Shown here: in pieces, positions 48,956 through 59,043 of the stretch
Numbering within the stretch: the first letter of the stretch is position 1
Layout: every line of letters begins with the position of its first letter
Assembly: GCA_001296005.1 (NCBI GenBank)
Contig: LJHR01000046.1
Location: 1-64,000 of the forward strand
Direction of reading: 5' to 3'
Length of the DNA stretch: 64,000 bases
DNA from: an alpha proteobacterium AAP38
GTDB taxonomy: Bacteria; Pseudomonadota; Alphaproteobacteria; Azospirillales; Azospirillaceae
The notes under the pieces: model-generated
The model's database searches: none
What the model was told of the DNA's origin: nothing
The model's input: only the letters and a program-made list of their open reading frames with translations
Program-made: the position numbers and the translations under genes

Positions 48956-49210
48956 TTAGGCTTCTCCGCGAAGCAACCCCTTCCAATCCACCAGCCCGAA
49001 ATGACCGCTGGACCAGGCGATGGCCACGACGATGGCCGCGACGATTGAGGTCCAGATGAACTTCTTGATGATCATGGGCCGGGCTGGCGCGCCGGGCTGG
49101 TGACCGACCTCCTGTGCGTCGCCCTCCTGCTTGCGCCCAAACGGCAGCACCATGAACAGGACGGTCCACCAGACGGTGAAATAAATGGCGGCCCAGGTTG
49201 CCCAACCCAT
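48956..49210 (-). CDS. DUF1467 family membrane protein
   Basis: An 84-residue protein with two membrane helices (AAIYFTVWWTVLFMVLPFG and IWTSIVAAIVVAIAWSSG) and a short hydrophilic loop (QPGAPARPMIIKKF). This fits DUF1467, a small alphaproteobacterial family regularly found between the methylmalonyl-CoA epimerase and proS genes. Function is unknown. AGAGGA lies eight bases before the ATG at 49210. Confidence 0.87.
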   Translation of the reverse strand: MGWATWAAIYFTVWWTVLFMVLPFGRKQEGDAQEVGHQPGAPARPMIIKKFIWTSIVAAIVVAIAWSSGHFGLVDWKGLLRGEA

Positions 49211-49235
49211 GATCCAATCCTCTCGCTTTTCGCCA

Positions 49236-49640
49236 TCAAACCTGTTCGATTTCGACCAGGGTGCCGAACAGGTCCTTGGGATGCAGGAACAGAACCGGCT
49301 TGCCATGCGCGCCGATCTTCGGCTCCCCATCGCCCAGCACGCGCAGACCATCGGCCTTCAGCTTGTCACGCGCGGCGATGATGTCCTCCACCTCGTAACA
49401 GACATGGTGGATGCCGCCGGACGCGTTGTTGGACAGGAACTTGGCGATGGTACTGCCGTCGCCCAGGGGATGCAGCAGCTCAATCTTGGTGTTGGGCAGT
49501 TCGACAAACACCGTGGTCACGCCATGGTCGGGCAGGTCCAGCGGGTCGGAAACCTTAGCGCCAAGGGTGGTGCGGTAGGTTTCCGCCGCCACGGCCAGAT
49601 CCGGCACGACAATAGCGACATGGTTCAAACGGCCGATCAT
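49236..49640 (-). CDS. mce: methylmalonyl-CoA epimerase
   Basis: A 134-residue glyoxalase-fold enzyme converting (S)- to (R)-methylmalonyl-CoA in propionate metabolism. The two metal-binding His are in LNHVAIVVPDLAVA and GIHHVCYEVEDI, and the Glu in TLVEIEQV closes the site. Length and spacing are typical. It lies between RNase J and DUF1467, a conserved order. The mutase is not in this window. Confidence 0.93.
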   Translation of the reverse strand: MIGRLNHVAIVVPDLAVAAETYRTTLGAKVSDPLDLPDHGVTTVFVELPNTKIELLHPLGDGSTIAKFLSNNASGGIHHVCYEVEDIIAARDKLKADGLRVLGDGEPKIGAHGKPVLFLHPKDLFGTLVEIEQV

Positions 49641-49740
49641 CGCCCTCTCCTCATTCTTATGGTTTGCCCCGCAGGCCAGCGCCAGAGATAGCCACGGGTG
49701 ACGCCGCCGTCACCCGTGACAAATCGCACCACCCCGATAC

Positions 49741-51426
49741 TCAGATACGGACCAGATGCACTTCCGTCAGGGGCTTGCGGCCCTGGCTGGTGCTGAAGGA
49801 GCGGCGGATGGCCACCCGGGCCGCGTCCTTCACCTGCGCATCATCCATGCGGGCCGCCTTGGACAGGTTCTCGATGGCCAGACGCACGCGGGCAATCAGG
49901 TCAACCGTCTCCTCATCCACCTCATCCTCTTCCAGCAGGCCGATGGATGTTACCTTGGGATCAGCCAGCAGATCACCGCGCGGTGTCATGACCAGGGTGA
50001 CCATGGAGACGCCGGCCTGCGCCATGCGGGTCCGGCCTTTCATTGCCATGTTGGTCAGCGGCACGATGCGCTTGCCATCGATACACAGCTTGCCGGCATG
50101 GACATGCCCCAGATTGGCGGCTGGACCCGGCCCCAGGCGAATGACCATGCCATCATCGGGCACCACCACTTCGGGCACCTGACAATCCCGCGCCAGGGCG
50201 GCATGCACCGTCAGATGGCGATGTTCGCCATGCACCGGCACCGCGATCCTGGGCCGCACCCACTGATACATCTGTACCAGTTCATCTCGGGCCGGATGGC
50301 CGGAGACATGGACAAACTCCTCATCCGCCGTGATCACCTGAATGCCCTGCCGCATCAGGCCGTTTTGGATCTTGGCGATGCCCTTCTCATTGCCCGGAAT
50401 CTCACGGGCAGAGAAGATGACAACGTCGTTCCGTTCCAGCACCACATCGGGATGGTCATCATTGGCGATACGGGCCAGCGCCGCGCGCGGCTCCCCCTGG
50501 CTGCCGGTGCAGATCACCACCAGCTTCTCACGCGGGACGTAACCCGCCTCCCGCTCCGTCAGGAAGGGCGGCAGGTCAGATAGATAGCCATTGGCACGCG
50601 CCGCCTCATTGATGCGCCACAGGGACCGGCCCGCCAGCGCCACCTGTCGGCCATGGACATGGGCAGCGGTGGCGATGGATTGCAGGCGGGCGACATTGCT
50701 GGCAAAGCAGGTGACGGCGATGCGGGTTTCGGTGAAACGTCCGAACAGTTCTTTGAAGCTTTCCTGAACCGCCGCTTCCGACCCCGATGTGCCCGGCACC
50801 ATGGCATTGGTGCTGTCACAGATCATGGCCGTCACGCCCTCGCGTCCCAGCTTCTTCAGCGCGTCCTCATCAGCCAGCAGACCGATGACGGGATCGGGGT
50901 CCAGCTTCCAGTCGCCCGTATGTAGGACCGTACCGGCGCTGGTGCGGATGACCAGGGCGTTGGGTTCGGGGATGGAATGGGTCAGGCTGATCAGTTCGAG
51001 ATCGAAAGGACCGATGCTGGCCTTGCCACTCAGCGGGATGATATTGATCGGCACCTTGTTCTGCAGGCCGGTTTCCACCAGCTTGGCCTTCAGGAAGCTG
51101 GCGGTGAAGGGCGTGCACCAGACGGGAACGCGCAGATCCTCCCACAGATGCGGGATGGCGCCTAAGTGATCCTCATGCGCGTGGGTGACGACGATGCCCA
51201 GAAGGTCGCTGCGGCGATCCTCAATGAAGCTGGTATCGGGCAGAATGATATCCACGCCCGGAGTCGTTTCGTCACCGAAACTAACCCCCAGATCGACCAT
51301 CAGCCATTTGCCTTGGTGATGATAGAGGTTCAGGTTCATCCCGATCTCGCCCGCCCCGCCCAGGGGAACGAAATGCAGTTCCTTCGGGTCGAAATCCTTG
51401 GTTTCCAGATGCTTTGCTTGCGTCAT
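49741..51426 (-). CDS. rnj: ribonuclease J
   Basis: A 561-residue metallo-beta-lactamase/beta-CASP RNase with 5'-3' exonuclease and endonuclease activity in RNA processing. The metal-binding motif is THAHEDHLGAIPHLWEDL, and HTGDWKLD and MICDSTNA follow; the beta-CASP motifs include VICTGSQGEPRAAL and the closing VPVHGEHRHL. The ATG follows AGGA. It is cotranscribed downstream of coaX (12-base gap), as in many Alphaproteobacteria. Confidence 0.95.
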   Translation of the reverse strand: MTQAKHLETKDFDPKELHFVPLGGAGEIGMNLNLYHHQGKWLMVDLGVSFGDETTPGVDIILPDTSFIEDRRSDLLGIVVTHAHEDHLGAIPHLWEDLRVPVWCTPFTASFLKAKLVETGLQNKVPINIIPLSGKASIGPFDLELISLTHSIPEPNALVIRTSAGTVLHTGDWKLDPDPVIGLLADEDALKKLGREGVTAMICDSTNAMVPGTSGSEAAVQESFKELFGRFTETRIAVTCFASNVARLQSIATAAHVHGRQVALAGRSLWRINEAARANGYLSDLPPFLTEREAGYVPREKLVVICTGSQGEPRAALARIANDDHPDVVLERNDVVIFSAREIPGNEKGIAKIQNGLMRQGIQVITADEEFVHVSGHPARDELVQMYQWVRPRIAVPVHGEHRHLTVHAALARDCQVPEVVVPDDGMVIRLGPGPAANLGHVHAGKLCIDGKRIVPLTNMAMKGRTRMAQAGVSMVTLVMTPRGDLLADPKVTSIGLLEEDEVDEETVDLIARVRLAIENLSKAARMDDAQVKDAARVAIRRSFSTSQGRKPLTEVHLVRI

Positions 51427-51438
51427 TCGGTCCTGGTT

Positions 51439-52227
51439 TCAGTTGGCAGCAGCGTTGCGCGCATGGATCAACCGGAGACCCCGCAACGTCAGGTCCCCAT
51501 CAATATGGTGGATCATGTCGGTTCCCTCGGCGAACAGGCGGACCAGACCGCCCGTGCCGATGACCGTCACCTTCGTCTGCCCATCGGGCGACAGTTCGGC
51601 GATGATCCGTTTCAGGATGCCTTCAATCATCCCGGTATAGCCCCAGAACATACCCGATTGCATGGCCGCGACCGTCCCGCGACCGATGGCAACATCGGGC
51701 TTGGCGATATCGACCTTGGGCAACTGCGCCGCCACCCGGTGCAGCGCGTCAAGCGACAGGGCCGGTCCGGGCGCGATGACGCCGCCGGCAAAGGCCCCCT
51801 CGGCATCCACAACATCAAAGGTGGTGCCGGTACCGATATCGATGACAATCAGCGGAGTGGGATAGGACGCAACGGCGGACACGGCATTGACCAGCCGGTC
51901 GGCCCCGGCCTCCCGCGGGTTCAGCAGCTTGTTCTGCAAACCCAGATCGACCGACGGATCACCCACCCGCATAGTTACGCAACCGAAATGTTCCTCGGTC
52001 AGCTTCATCAGAGCGTAAGTCTGCGACGGCACCACCGATGACAGGATGGCAGCATCGATATCGGCGGGGGTCAGGCCCTTCATGCCCATCAGGCTGACCA
52101 GCCAGACGGCATATTCGTCTGCGGTGCGCTGGCTGTCAGTGGAGATGCGCCAATGGGCCCGCTTCTCATCCCCGTCAAAGACGGCGAAGACGACATTGGT
52201 GTTGCCGGCATCGATGGCCAGAAGCAT
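51439..52227 (-). CDS. coaX: type III pantothenate kinase
   Basis: A 262-residue CoaX-type kinase for the first step of CoA synthesis. Signatures are MLLAIDAGNTNVVFAVFDG at the start, the Asp of AGADRLVNAVSA, LIVIDIGTGTTFDVVD and GGVIAPGPALSLDAL. The start follows GGAGGG, overlapping the end of birA with a single base between. CoaX is insensitive to CoA feedback in known members. The birA-coaX-rnj order is shared across the clade. Confidence 0.95.
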   Translation of the reverse strand: MLLAIDAGNTNVVFAVFDGDEKRAHWRISTDSQRTADEYAVWLVSLMGMKGLTPADIDAAILSSVVPSQTYALMKLTEEHFGCVTMRVGDPSVDLGLQNKLLNPREAGADRLVNAVSAVASYPTPLIVIDIGTGTTFDVVDAEGAFAGGVIAPGPALSLDALHRVAAQLPKVDIAKPDVAIGRGTVAAMQSGMFWGYTGMIEGILKRIIAELSPDGQTKVTVIGTGGLVRLFAEGTDMIHHIDGDLTLRGLRLIHARNAAAN

Positions 52228-52228
52228 C

Positions 52229-53011
52229 TCAGTTCCCTCCGCCGGGGAAAAACACATCGCCAGCCGTGATGCGGCGGATGGTACCGCCGACATCGACCAG
52301 CAGCACACCGTCATCATCCATATCGATCAGACGGCCTGTAAATGTCTCATCATGCAAACGCACAGTCACGGCCCCGCCCAACCCCTGCGCCGCATTCAGC
52401 CAAGCCGCACGGATGGGGGCGAAGCCCTGGCTCAGAAAACGATGATACCAGGCGTCGAACGCGCTGGCATAGGCGACCAGCACCTGTTCCACCGTGACAT
52501 CGGCCCCAGCGGCCAGCAGGGAGGTCGCGGGATACAAAGCCTCTTCCGGGAAATGCCGGACATTAATGCCGACGCCCAGGACCAGCCAATCGACCGATCC
52601 ACCACGACCCGCTTCGGACTCCAAAAGGATGCCGGAGATTTTGGCCCCATCGACCAGCACATCATTTGGCCATTTCATGGTGACCTTGCCGGGCACCAGG
52701 GCCGATACCGCCTCCCCCACCGCGATAGCGGCGACGAAGGAGGTCAGCGCCGCCTGCCCCGGCGGCAATCCGGGCCGCAGGATCAGGGAACAAGCAAGAT
52801 TACCGGGCTGTGAACTCCACGCCCGGCCACGCCGGCCCCGGCCAGCGGTCTGGCGCAGGGCCCAGACCATGGTGCCTTCGGGCGCGCCGTCACCGGCCAT
52901 CTGCTTGGCCAGATCGTTGGTGCTGCCGCATTCATCGATGCTGTGAAGATGAAAAAACGCGGGCAGCAAGGCCGCCCGCGTTTCATCAGATCGGTTCTGT
53001 CCGGTCACCAT
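52229..53011 (-). CDS. birA: biotin--[acetyl-CoA-carboxylase] ligase
   Basis: A 260-residue class I biotin protein ligase, lacking the N-terminal DNA-binding domain. The signature is DECGSTNDLAKQM and the biotin-binding GRGRRGRAWSSQPGNLACSL (with GRGRRGR), then KWPNDVLVDGAKISGILLE and VLGVGINVRH. It attaches biotin to the carboxylase carrier protein. It lies 14 bases after nuoN and is cotranscribed. Confidence 0.94.
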   Translation of the reverse strand: MVTGQNRSDETRAALLPAFFHLHSIDECGSTNDLAKQMAGDGAPEGTMVWALRQTAGRGRRGRAWSSQPGNLACSLILRPGLPPGQAALTSFVAAIAVGEAVSALVPGKVTMKWPNDVLVDGAKISGILLESEAGRGGSVDWLVLGVGINVRHFPEEALYPATSLLAAGADVTVEQVLVAYASAFDAWYHRFLSQGFAPIRAAWLNAAQGLGGAVTVRLHDETFTGRLIDMDDDGVLLVDVGGTIRRITAGDVFFPGGGN

Positions 53012-53025
53012 CGCCGGAACGCCGG

Positions 53026-54468
53026 TTACCGGGCCCCGAACAGGGCGGCAGCAGCAGCCGCCGCACCAGAGGTGATCGGCGACAGGAAGACGATATAGAC
53101 CGGGAACACGAACAGGGCGGCACCGGCGACCACGAAACCAGCGGTCGGGGTCGGACGGTCCAGCGGCTCCGTCACGTCATCGAAGTACATGGCCTTGATG
53201 ACGCGCAGATAATAGAAGCAGCTGATGCCGGACGCGATGACGCCGACAATGGCCAGCGGATAGAGGCCCGCCTGGATGGCCGGCAGGAACACCGCCCACT
53301 TGCCCCAGAAGCCCGCCGCCGGCGGCACGCCGGCCAGCGACCACATGAACACGGCCATGGCAAAGGCCAGCATCGGGTGGGTCTTGGACAGACCCGCCAG
53401 ATCGGCAACCTCTTCCACGGCGCGGCCCGACTGACGCATCGACAGGATGACGGCGAAGACACCGACATTCATGGCCAGATAGATCGCCATGTAAATCAGC
53501 ACGCCGCGCACACCCTCCTGCGAACCGGCGGACAGACCGACCAGCGCGTAGCCGATATGGCCGATGGAGCTGTAAGCCATCAGACGCTTGATGTTCTTCT
53601 GCTGGATGGCGCCCAGGGCGCCGATGATCATGGATGCACCGGCGCAGAACTGGATCACCTGCTGCCACTGCATCGCCAGATCGCCGAACGGACCGACCAG
53701 GACGCGGATAAACAGGGTGATGGCCGCCACCTTGGGCGCCACGGCGAAGAAGGCCGTGACGGAGGTGGGCGCACCCTCATAAACGTCCGGCGTCCACATA
53801 TGGAACGGCACGGCGGAAATCTTGAAAGCCAGACCAGCGGCCACGAAGACCATGCCGATGACCACACCGACCGACGCCCCGCCTTCCAGCACGGCAGCCA
53901 GCTTGTCAAAGCTGGTGGTGCCGGCAAAGCCATAAACCAGCGACGAGCCATACAGCAGCAGGCCCGAGGACAGCGCACCCAGCACGAAATATTTCAGGCC
54001 GGCTTCCGTCGACTTGGCAACGTCACGCTTAAACGCGGCGATAACGTACAGCGCCAGCGACTGCAGCTCCAGCCCGACATAGAGCGAGATCAGGTCATTG
54101 GCCGACACCATCGCCAGCATGCCGAGCGTGGCCAGCGCGATCAGCACCGGATATTCGAACCGAGCCACCCGCTCCTTCTCCAGGTAATTGACCGACAGGA
54201 TGACGGCCAACGACGAGGCGATCAGGATCAGCAGCTTGGCAAAGGTGCCGAAGCTGTCGGAGACGAACAGGCCGTTGAAGGTGACATTCCGGCCCTCCGG
54301 CCCCTGCAACAACAGGAAGCCGGTGGCGATGAAGGAGGCGACAGTCAGCCAGGAGACGAGGCGCAGGCTGCCTTCACCCCGGAACACGCCGATCATCAAC
54401 AGGGCCATGCTCGCGCAGGCCAGGAAGATTTCGGGCAGGGCCGGGGCCAGATCAGGGAAAGTTGCCAT
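53026..54468 (-). CDS. nuoN: NADH-quinone oxidoreductase subunit N
   Basis: A 480-residue inner-membrane antiporter-like subunit of complex I with about 14 helices. Visible are the Lys-containing helix segments ([19 protein letters not shown] and [20 protein letters not shown]) and [13 protein letters not shown]. It carries out proton pumping with NuoL and NuoM. It is the last of the nuo genes and is followed by birA after 14 bases. Confidence 0.95.
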   Translation of the reverse strand: MATFPDLAPALPEIFLACASMALLMIGVFRGEGSLRLVSWLTVASFIATGFLLLQGPEGRNVTFNGLFVSDSFGTFAKLLILIASSLAVILSVNYLEKERVARFEYPVLIALATLGMLAMVSANDLISLYVGLELQSLALYVIAAFKRDVAKSTEAGLKYFVLGALSSGLLLYGSSLVYGFAGTTSFDKLAAVLEGGASVGVVIGMVFVAAGLAFKISAVPFHMWTPDVYEGAPTSVTAFFAVAPKVAAITLFIRVLVGPFGDLAMQWQQVIQFCAGASMIIGALGAIQQKNIKRLMAYSSIGHIGYALVGLSAGSQEGVRGVLIYMAIYLAMNVGVFAVILSMRQSGRAVEEVADLAGLSKTHPMLAFAMAVFMWSLAGVPPAAGFWGKWAVFLPAIQAGLYPLAIVGVIASGISCFYYLRVIKAMYFDDVTEPLDRPTPTAGFVVAGAALFVFPVYIVFLSPITSGAAAAAAALFGAR

Positions 54469-54471
54469 GGC

Positions 54472-56040
54472 TCAGTTCTCGCTCGCCGGTTGGGTCGCCG
54501 GGGTTTCGGTACGCAGTTCCGCCGTCTCAGGAGCGCCGGCCTCGATCAGGCCCGCCGCCTTCAGCGACGCCTGATGGTCGGCCAGGATTTTCTCGACCGT
54601 CGGGTTGTAGACATTCTGGAAGCTGGCCGGATAGACGCCCATGATGATGACGATGGCCACCAAGGGCGCGAAGAACGCCACCTCACGCGCGGACAGGTCC
54701 GACATGGCCTTCACTTCCGGCTTTTCCAGCTTCCCGAAGAACAGCTTGCGGAACAGCAACAGCATATAGGCGGCACCCAGAACCAGCCCCGTGGCCGACA
54801 GCATGCCGTACCAAGTGCTGACCTGGAACACGCCCAGCATGGTCAGGAATTCACCCACGAAGCCCGACGTGCCGGGCAGACCGACCGAGGCGAACATGAA
54901 GATGGCGAACACCACCGCATAACGCGGCATGTTCTTGGCCATGCCGCCATAAGCGGCCATTTCGCGGGTATGCAGGCGGTTATAGGCAACGCCGATGCAC
55001 AGGAAGAGAGCCGCCGACACGAACGTATGGCTCAGCATCTGGAACATGGCGCCATCCAAACCCTGCTGGTTCATGGCGAAGATGCCCATGGACACGTAAC
55101 CCATATGGGCCACGGAGCTGTAGGCGATCATCTTCTTCATGTCAGACTGCGCCAGTGCCACCAGTGAGGTGTAGATGATGGCGGCGATGGACATGAAGAA
55201 GACCACGTCCTGGAAGAAGAAGCTGGCTTCAGGCAGCATCTGCACATTCGCGCGGATAAGACCGTAACCACCCATCTTCAGCATCACGCCAGCCAGCATC
55301 ACGGAACCTGCCGTCGGCGCTTCCACGTGGGCAAAGGGCAACCAAGTATGGGCCGGCCAGATCGGCGTCTTCACGGCAAAGGCGATGAAGAAGGCCAGCC
55401 ACAGCCAGATCTGCATATTGGACGGGAACGGATAGTCCACCATCACCCGCATATCCATGGTCCCGGCCGTCAGATACATGGCCAGGATAGCCAGCAGCAT
55501 CAGCACCGAACCGATGAAGGTGTAGATGAAGAACTTGTAGGCCGCATAGACGCGGTTGGGACCGCCCCAGACGCCAATCAGCAGGAACATCGGCAGCAGT
55601 ACCCCTTCGAAGAAGAGGTAGAACAGCACGAAGTCCAGCGCAGTAAACATGCCGATCAGCATGGTTTCCAGCACCAGCAGCGCGATCATGAATTCCTTCA
55701 CGCGCTTTTCCACCGCATCCCAGGAGGCCAGGACGCAGATCGGAGTCAGTAGGGTGGAGGCCAGCACGAACCAGATGGAGATGCCGTCAACGCCCTTGAT
55801 ATAGGCGATGTTGAAGGCCGGCAGCCAGGCCACCTCCTCCACCAACTGGAAGCCGGGGTTGGAGGGATCGAAGCCGGTCAGGATGAACAGCGAAACGATA
55901 AAGGTGATGACGGACGTCCACAGCGCCACGCTCTTGGCGTTACGGGCCACTGCCTCCTGCTCACCACGGATGAGCAGGATGAACAGGGCACCGACGAGGG
56001 GCAGGAACGTCGTCAGCGAAAGGATCGGCACATCGGCCAT
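54472..56040 (-). CDS. nuoM: NADH-quinone oxidoreductase subunit M
   Basis: A 522-residue proton-pumping complex I subunit with about 14 helices. Family landmarks are LFYLFFEGVLLPMFLLIGVW, KTPIWPAHTWLPFAHVEAPT, VMLAGVMLKMGGYGLIR and YSSVAHMGYVSMGIF. It has a longer hydrophilic C-terminal tail of about 45 residues (ADHQASLKAAGLIEAGAPE). It starts 18 bases after nuoL and ends three bases before nuoN. Confidence 0.95.
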   Translation of the reverse strand: MADVPILSLTTFLPLVGALFILLIRGEQEAVARNAKSVALWTSVITFIVSLFILTGFDPSNPGFQLVEEVAWLPAFNIAYIKGVDGISIWFVLASTLLTPICVLASWDAVEKRVKEFMIALLVLETMLIGMFTALDFVLFYLFFEGVLLPMFLLIGVWGGPNRVYAAYKFFIYTFIGSVLMLLAILAMYLTAGTMDMRVMVDYPFPSNMQIWLWLAFFIAFAVKTPIWPAHTWLPFAHVEAPTAGSVMLAGVMLKMGGYGLIRANVQMLPEASFFFQDVVFFMSIAAIIYTSLVALAQSDMKKMIAYSSVAHMGYVSMGIFAMNQQGLDGAMFQMLSHTFVSAALFLCIGVAYNRLHTREMAAYGGMAKNMPRYAVVFAIFMFASVGLPGTSGFVGEFLTMLGVFQVSTWYGMLSATGLVLGAAYMLLLFRKLFFGKLEKPEVKAMSDLSAREVAFFAPLVAIVIIMGVYPASFQNVYNPTVEKILADHQASLKAAGLIEAGAPETAELRTETPATQPASEN

Positions 56041-56058
56041 TTCGAAAGACTCCCTACC

Positions 56059-57996
56059 TCAACGCGCCAGGAGGAACCAGCCGGCCAACGCGACCACGCC
56101 GATCACCATAACGAATGCATAATGGTACACAAAACCGGTCTGCACGCGGCTTGACGCCAGCGACAGGCGGCGGGTGACAGCGGCGGCCCCATCGGGACCC
56201 AGCCCGTCGATGACGCCGATATCGACACCCTTCCACAGGCCGAAGCCCAGCTTCATGGCCGGACGCACGAACAGCGCGTCATACAGTTCATCGAACATGT
56301 ACTTGCGGAACACGAAGGCATGCGCAGCCTTGAAGGTGTTGACGAAGGCACCGGGCAGGCCGGGGCTGAACATATAGAACACATAGGCCAGCACGATGCC
56401 GGAGACGCCGGCTGCCAGCGGGGCATAGGGCACCCAGCCCGGCACATGGTGCGCGGCCTCGATGATGGTCCCGTGCTCACCGGCCAGCATCACGATGCTG
56501 CCCGACCAGAACTCGGCCATGTCATGACCGACGAACCAGGGATAGGCGACGAAGCCGGCGAACAGCGCACCGATCGACAGGACGATCAGCGGCACCAGCA
56601 TGACAGCCGGGCTTTCATGCACATGGGCCATCACCTTTTCCGACGCGCGCGGCTTACCATGGAAAGTCATGATCAGCAGGCGCCACGAATAGAAGGCCGT
56701 CATGAAGGCGGCGGCGATGCCCATCCAGAAGGCGAAGGAACCGGCGGCGCTGTGCTTGGCATAGGCCACTTCCAGGATCATGTCCTTGGAATAGAAGCCC
56801 GCGAAGAACGGGATACCGGCCAGCGCCAGATTACCGATCCACATCATCGTGTAGGTGCCGGGGATCAGCTTCCAGATGCCGCCCATGTTGCGCATGTCCT
56901 GTTCATCCGACATGGCGTGGATGACCGAACCGGCGCCTAAGAACAGCAGGGCCTTGAAGAAGGCGTGCGTCATCAGGTGGAAAATGGCGGCCGGATAGGC
57001 ACCGACACCGATGGCGAAGAACATGTAGCCAAGCTGGCTCATCGTCGAATAGGCGATGACGCGCTTGATGTCGAACTGGGTCAGGCCGATGGTCGCGGCC
57101 ACGAAGGCGGTGGCGGCACCCAGATAGGTGACAACCTCCAGCGCTGCGGGCGCATATTCGAACACCGGGCTCATCCGGGCCAGCATGAAGACGCCGGCGG
57201 TCACCATGGTGGCCGCATGGATCAGCGCCGACACCGGGGTCGGGCCTTCCATGGCGTCCGGCAACCAAGTGTGCAGGCCCAGCTGCGCCGACTTGCCCAT
57301 GGCGCCGATGAACAGCAGCAGGCAGGCGCAGGTCAGCGCATGCACTTCCCAGCTGAGGAAGTGGAAGGTCGCATCGGCCTTGGAAGCGGCCTGGGCGAAG
57401 ATGCCGTCAAATTCGACAGTGCCGAAGATGATGTAGATCGCCATGATGCCCAGCGCGAAGCCGAAGTCACCGACGCGGTTCACCAGGAACGCCTTCATGG
57501 AGGCGTCATTGGCGCTCTTCTTCTCGTACCAGAAATTGATCAGCAGGTAGGAGGCAACGCCCACGCCTTCCCAGCCGAAGAACATCTGCAGCAGGTTATC
57601 GGCAGTCACCAGCATGAGCATCATGAAGGTGAACAGCGACAGGTAGGCCATGAAGCGCGCCCGATGCGGGTCGTGGCTCATATAGCCGACCGAATAGACA
57701 TGCACCATGGACGACACGCCGTTCACGACGACCAGCATCACAGCGGTCAGCGTGTCGATGCGCAGCGACCAGGACACCTCGAAGGTGCCGCTGTCGATCC
57801 AGGTGAACAGCTCGATGGTGCGCGCAGCCTCCGGCCCGCCGAAACCGACCTTCGTGAACAGGATCACGGACAGGACGGCAGCGGTCAGAACACCGGCGCA
57901 GGTGACGATCTGGGCCCCACGGTCGCCGATAATGCGCCCGAAGAACCCGGCGATGAAGGCGCCCAACAGGGGCAGGAAGATGGCAGCGATTTCCAT
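56059..57996 (-). CDS. nuoL: NADH-quinone oxidoreductase subunit L
   Basis: A 645-residue complex I subunit with about 16 helices and the long C-terminal lateral helix. Landmarks are LLQMFFGWEGVGVASYLLIN, GKSAQLGLHTWLPDAMEGPT, VSALIHAATMVTAGVFML and YSTMSQLGYMFFAIG. It is the distal antiporter-like subunit, and the start follows nuoK by ten bases. Confidence 0.95.
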   Translation of the reverse strand: MEIAAIFLPLLGAFIAGFFGRIIGDRGAQIVTCAGVLTAAVLSVILFTKVGFGGPEAARTIELFTWIDSGTFEVSWSLRIDTLTAVMLVVVNGVSSMVHVYSVGYMSHDPHRARFMAYLSLFTFMMLMLVTADNLLQMFFGWEGVGVASYLLINFWYEKKSANDASMKAFLVNRVGDFGFALGIMAIYIIFGTVEFDGIFAQAASKADATFHFLSWEVHALTCACLLLFIGAMGKSAQLGLHTWLPDAMEGPTPVSALIHAATMVTAGVFMLARMSPVFEYAPAALEVVTYLGAATAFVAATIGLTQFDIKRVIAYSTMSQLGYMFFAIGVGAYPAAIFHLMTHAFFKALLFLGAGSVIHAMSDEQDMRNMGGIWKLIPGTYTMMWIGNLALAGIPFFAGFYSKDMILEVAYAKHSAAGSFAFWMGIAAAFMTAFYSWRLLIMTFHGKPRASEKVMAHVHESPAVMLVPLIVLSIGALFAGFVAYPWFVGHDMAEFWSGSIVMLAGEHGTIIEAAHHVPGWVPYAPLAAGVSGIVLAYVFYMFSPGLPGAFVNTFKAAHAFVFRKYMFDELYDALFVRPAMKLGFGLWKGVDIGVIDGLGPDGAAAVTRRLSLASSRVQTGFVYHYAFVMVIGVVALAGWFLLAR

Positions 57997-58006
57997 GATG
58001 CCCGCC

Positions 58007-58324
58007 TCAACCCTTCATCATGTTGATGTCTTCAACCGCGATGGTCCCGCGGTTACGGAAATAGACCACCAGGATCGCCAGACCGATGGCGGCCTCCGCA
58101 GCGGCCACCGTCAGGATGAACATGGTGAAGATCTGGCCCACCAGGTCGTTCAGATAGACGGAGAAGGACACCAGATTGATGTTGACGGCGAGAAGGATCA
58201 TCTCGACCGACATCAAGATCACGATGACGTTCTTCCGGTTCAGGAAAATCCCGAACACGCCGATGGTGAAGAGGATGGCCGACAGCGTCAGGTAATGCGC
58301 CAGGCCGATAGAGCCGAATTCCAT
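58007..58324 (-). CDS. nuoK: NADH-quinone oxidoreductase subunit K
   Basis: A 105-residue three-helix subunit. Helix 2 holds the conserved Glu in [16 protein letters not shown] and helix 3 in [18 protein letters not shown]. It is part of the E-channel that relays charge from the quinone site. It starts two bases after nuoJ. Confidence 0.95.
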   Translation of the reverse strand: MEFGSIGLAHYLTLSAILFTIGVFGIFLNRKNVIVILMSVEMILLAVNINLVSFSVYLNDLVGQIFTMFILTVAAAEAAIGLAILVVYFRNRGTIAVEDINMMKG

Positions 58325-58326
58325 GA

Positions 58327-58944
58327 TCAGACGCCCCCCCGCGTCGGGACCTTGCGTACCTGCACCACCTCGGCGCGCTTGCGATCAAGCTGCTGGCCGA
58401 TCTGCTGGCGACGGACACCGGGGCGCGACCGCAGGGTCAGCACGATGGCGCCGATCATGGCGACCAGCAGGATCAGGCCCGAGACCTGGAAGGCATACAC
58501 ATAGTCGGTATAGAGGATGTGGCCGATGGCTTCGGTGTTGGTCACCTGATCGACCGGCGGGATCGGCGCATTGTTGGCCTGACCGCCCACCGGGCCGCCA
58601 GCCAGCTGCGTTGCCGCCAGGAAGACCAGTTCCACCGCCAGGATGGCGCCGACAACCAGCCCCACCGGCATGTAGCGCATGAAGCCTTGCCGCAGTTCCT
58701 GGAAATTGATGTCGAGCATCATCACCACGAACAAGAACAGCACCGCCACCGCGCCGACATAGACGATGACCAGGATCATGGCCACGAATTCAGCGCCGAT
58801 CAGGACGAACAGGCCGGCCGCGTTAAAGAAGGCGAGGATCAGGAACAGAACCGAGTGTACCGGGTTCTTGGCCGTGATCACCCGCACGGCAGACGCCAGC
58901 AGGATGATGGCGAACGCATAGAATGCGATTGCGGTCAGGGTCAT
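58327..58944 (-). CDS. nuoJ: NADH-quinone oxidoreductase subunit J
   Basis: A 205-residue five-helix subunit with [40 protein letters not shown] and [19 protein letters not shown]. The C-terminal hydrophilic tail ([18 protein letters not shown]) is typical of the clade. It lies 99 bases after nuoI, the largest gap among the nuo genes here; a leader or an extra promoter is possible. Confidence 0.95.
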   Translation of the reverse strand: MTLTAIAFYAFAIILLASAVRVITAKNPVHSVLFLILAFFNAAGLFVLIGAEFVAMILVIVYVGAVAVLFLFVVMMLDINFQELRQGFMRYMPVGLVVGAILAVELVFLAATQLAGGPVGGQANNAPIPPVDQVTNTEAIGHILYTDYVYAFQVSGLILLVAMIGAIVLTLRSRPGVRRQQIGQQLDRKRAEVVQVRKVPTRGGV

Positions 58945-59043
58945 GTTACGCCGCCTCCGGCGCTGTGGTCATCGGGTACTGGGTCACGGAGGATACTCCG
59001 GGCGAAGGAATGTGGATGGCCGGGGACCCGGCCATCGATGAGT

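Noticed and set aside
52810-55167. Long open frame (785 codons) on the plus strand across nuoN and nuoM
   Set aside because: It is antisense to two certain complex I genes, has His/Gln/Arg-rich composition and no family match. High GC removes stops in this phase.
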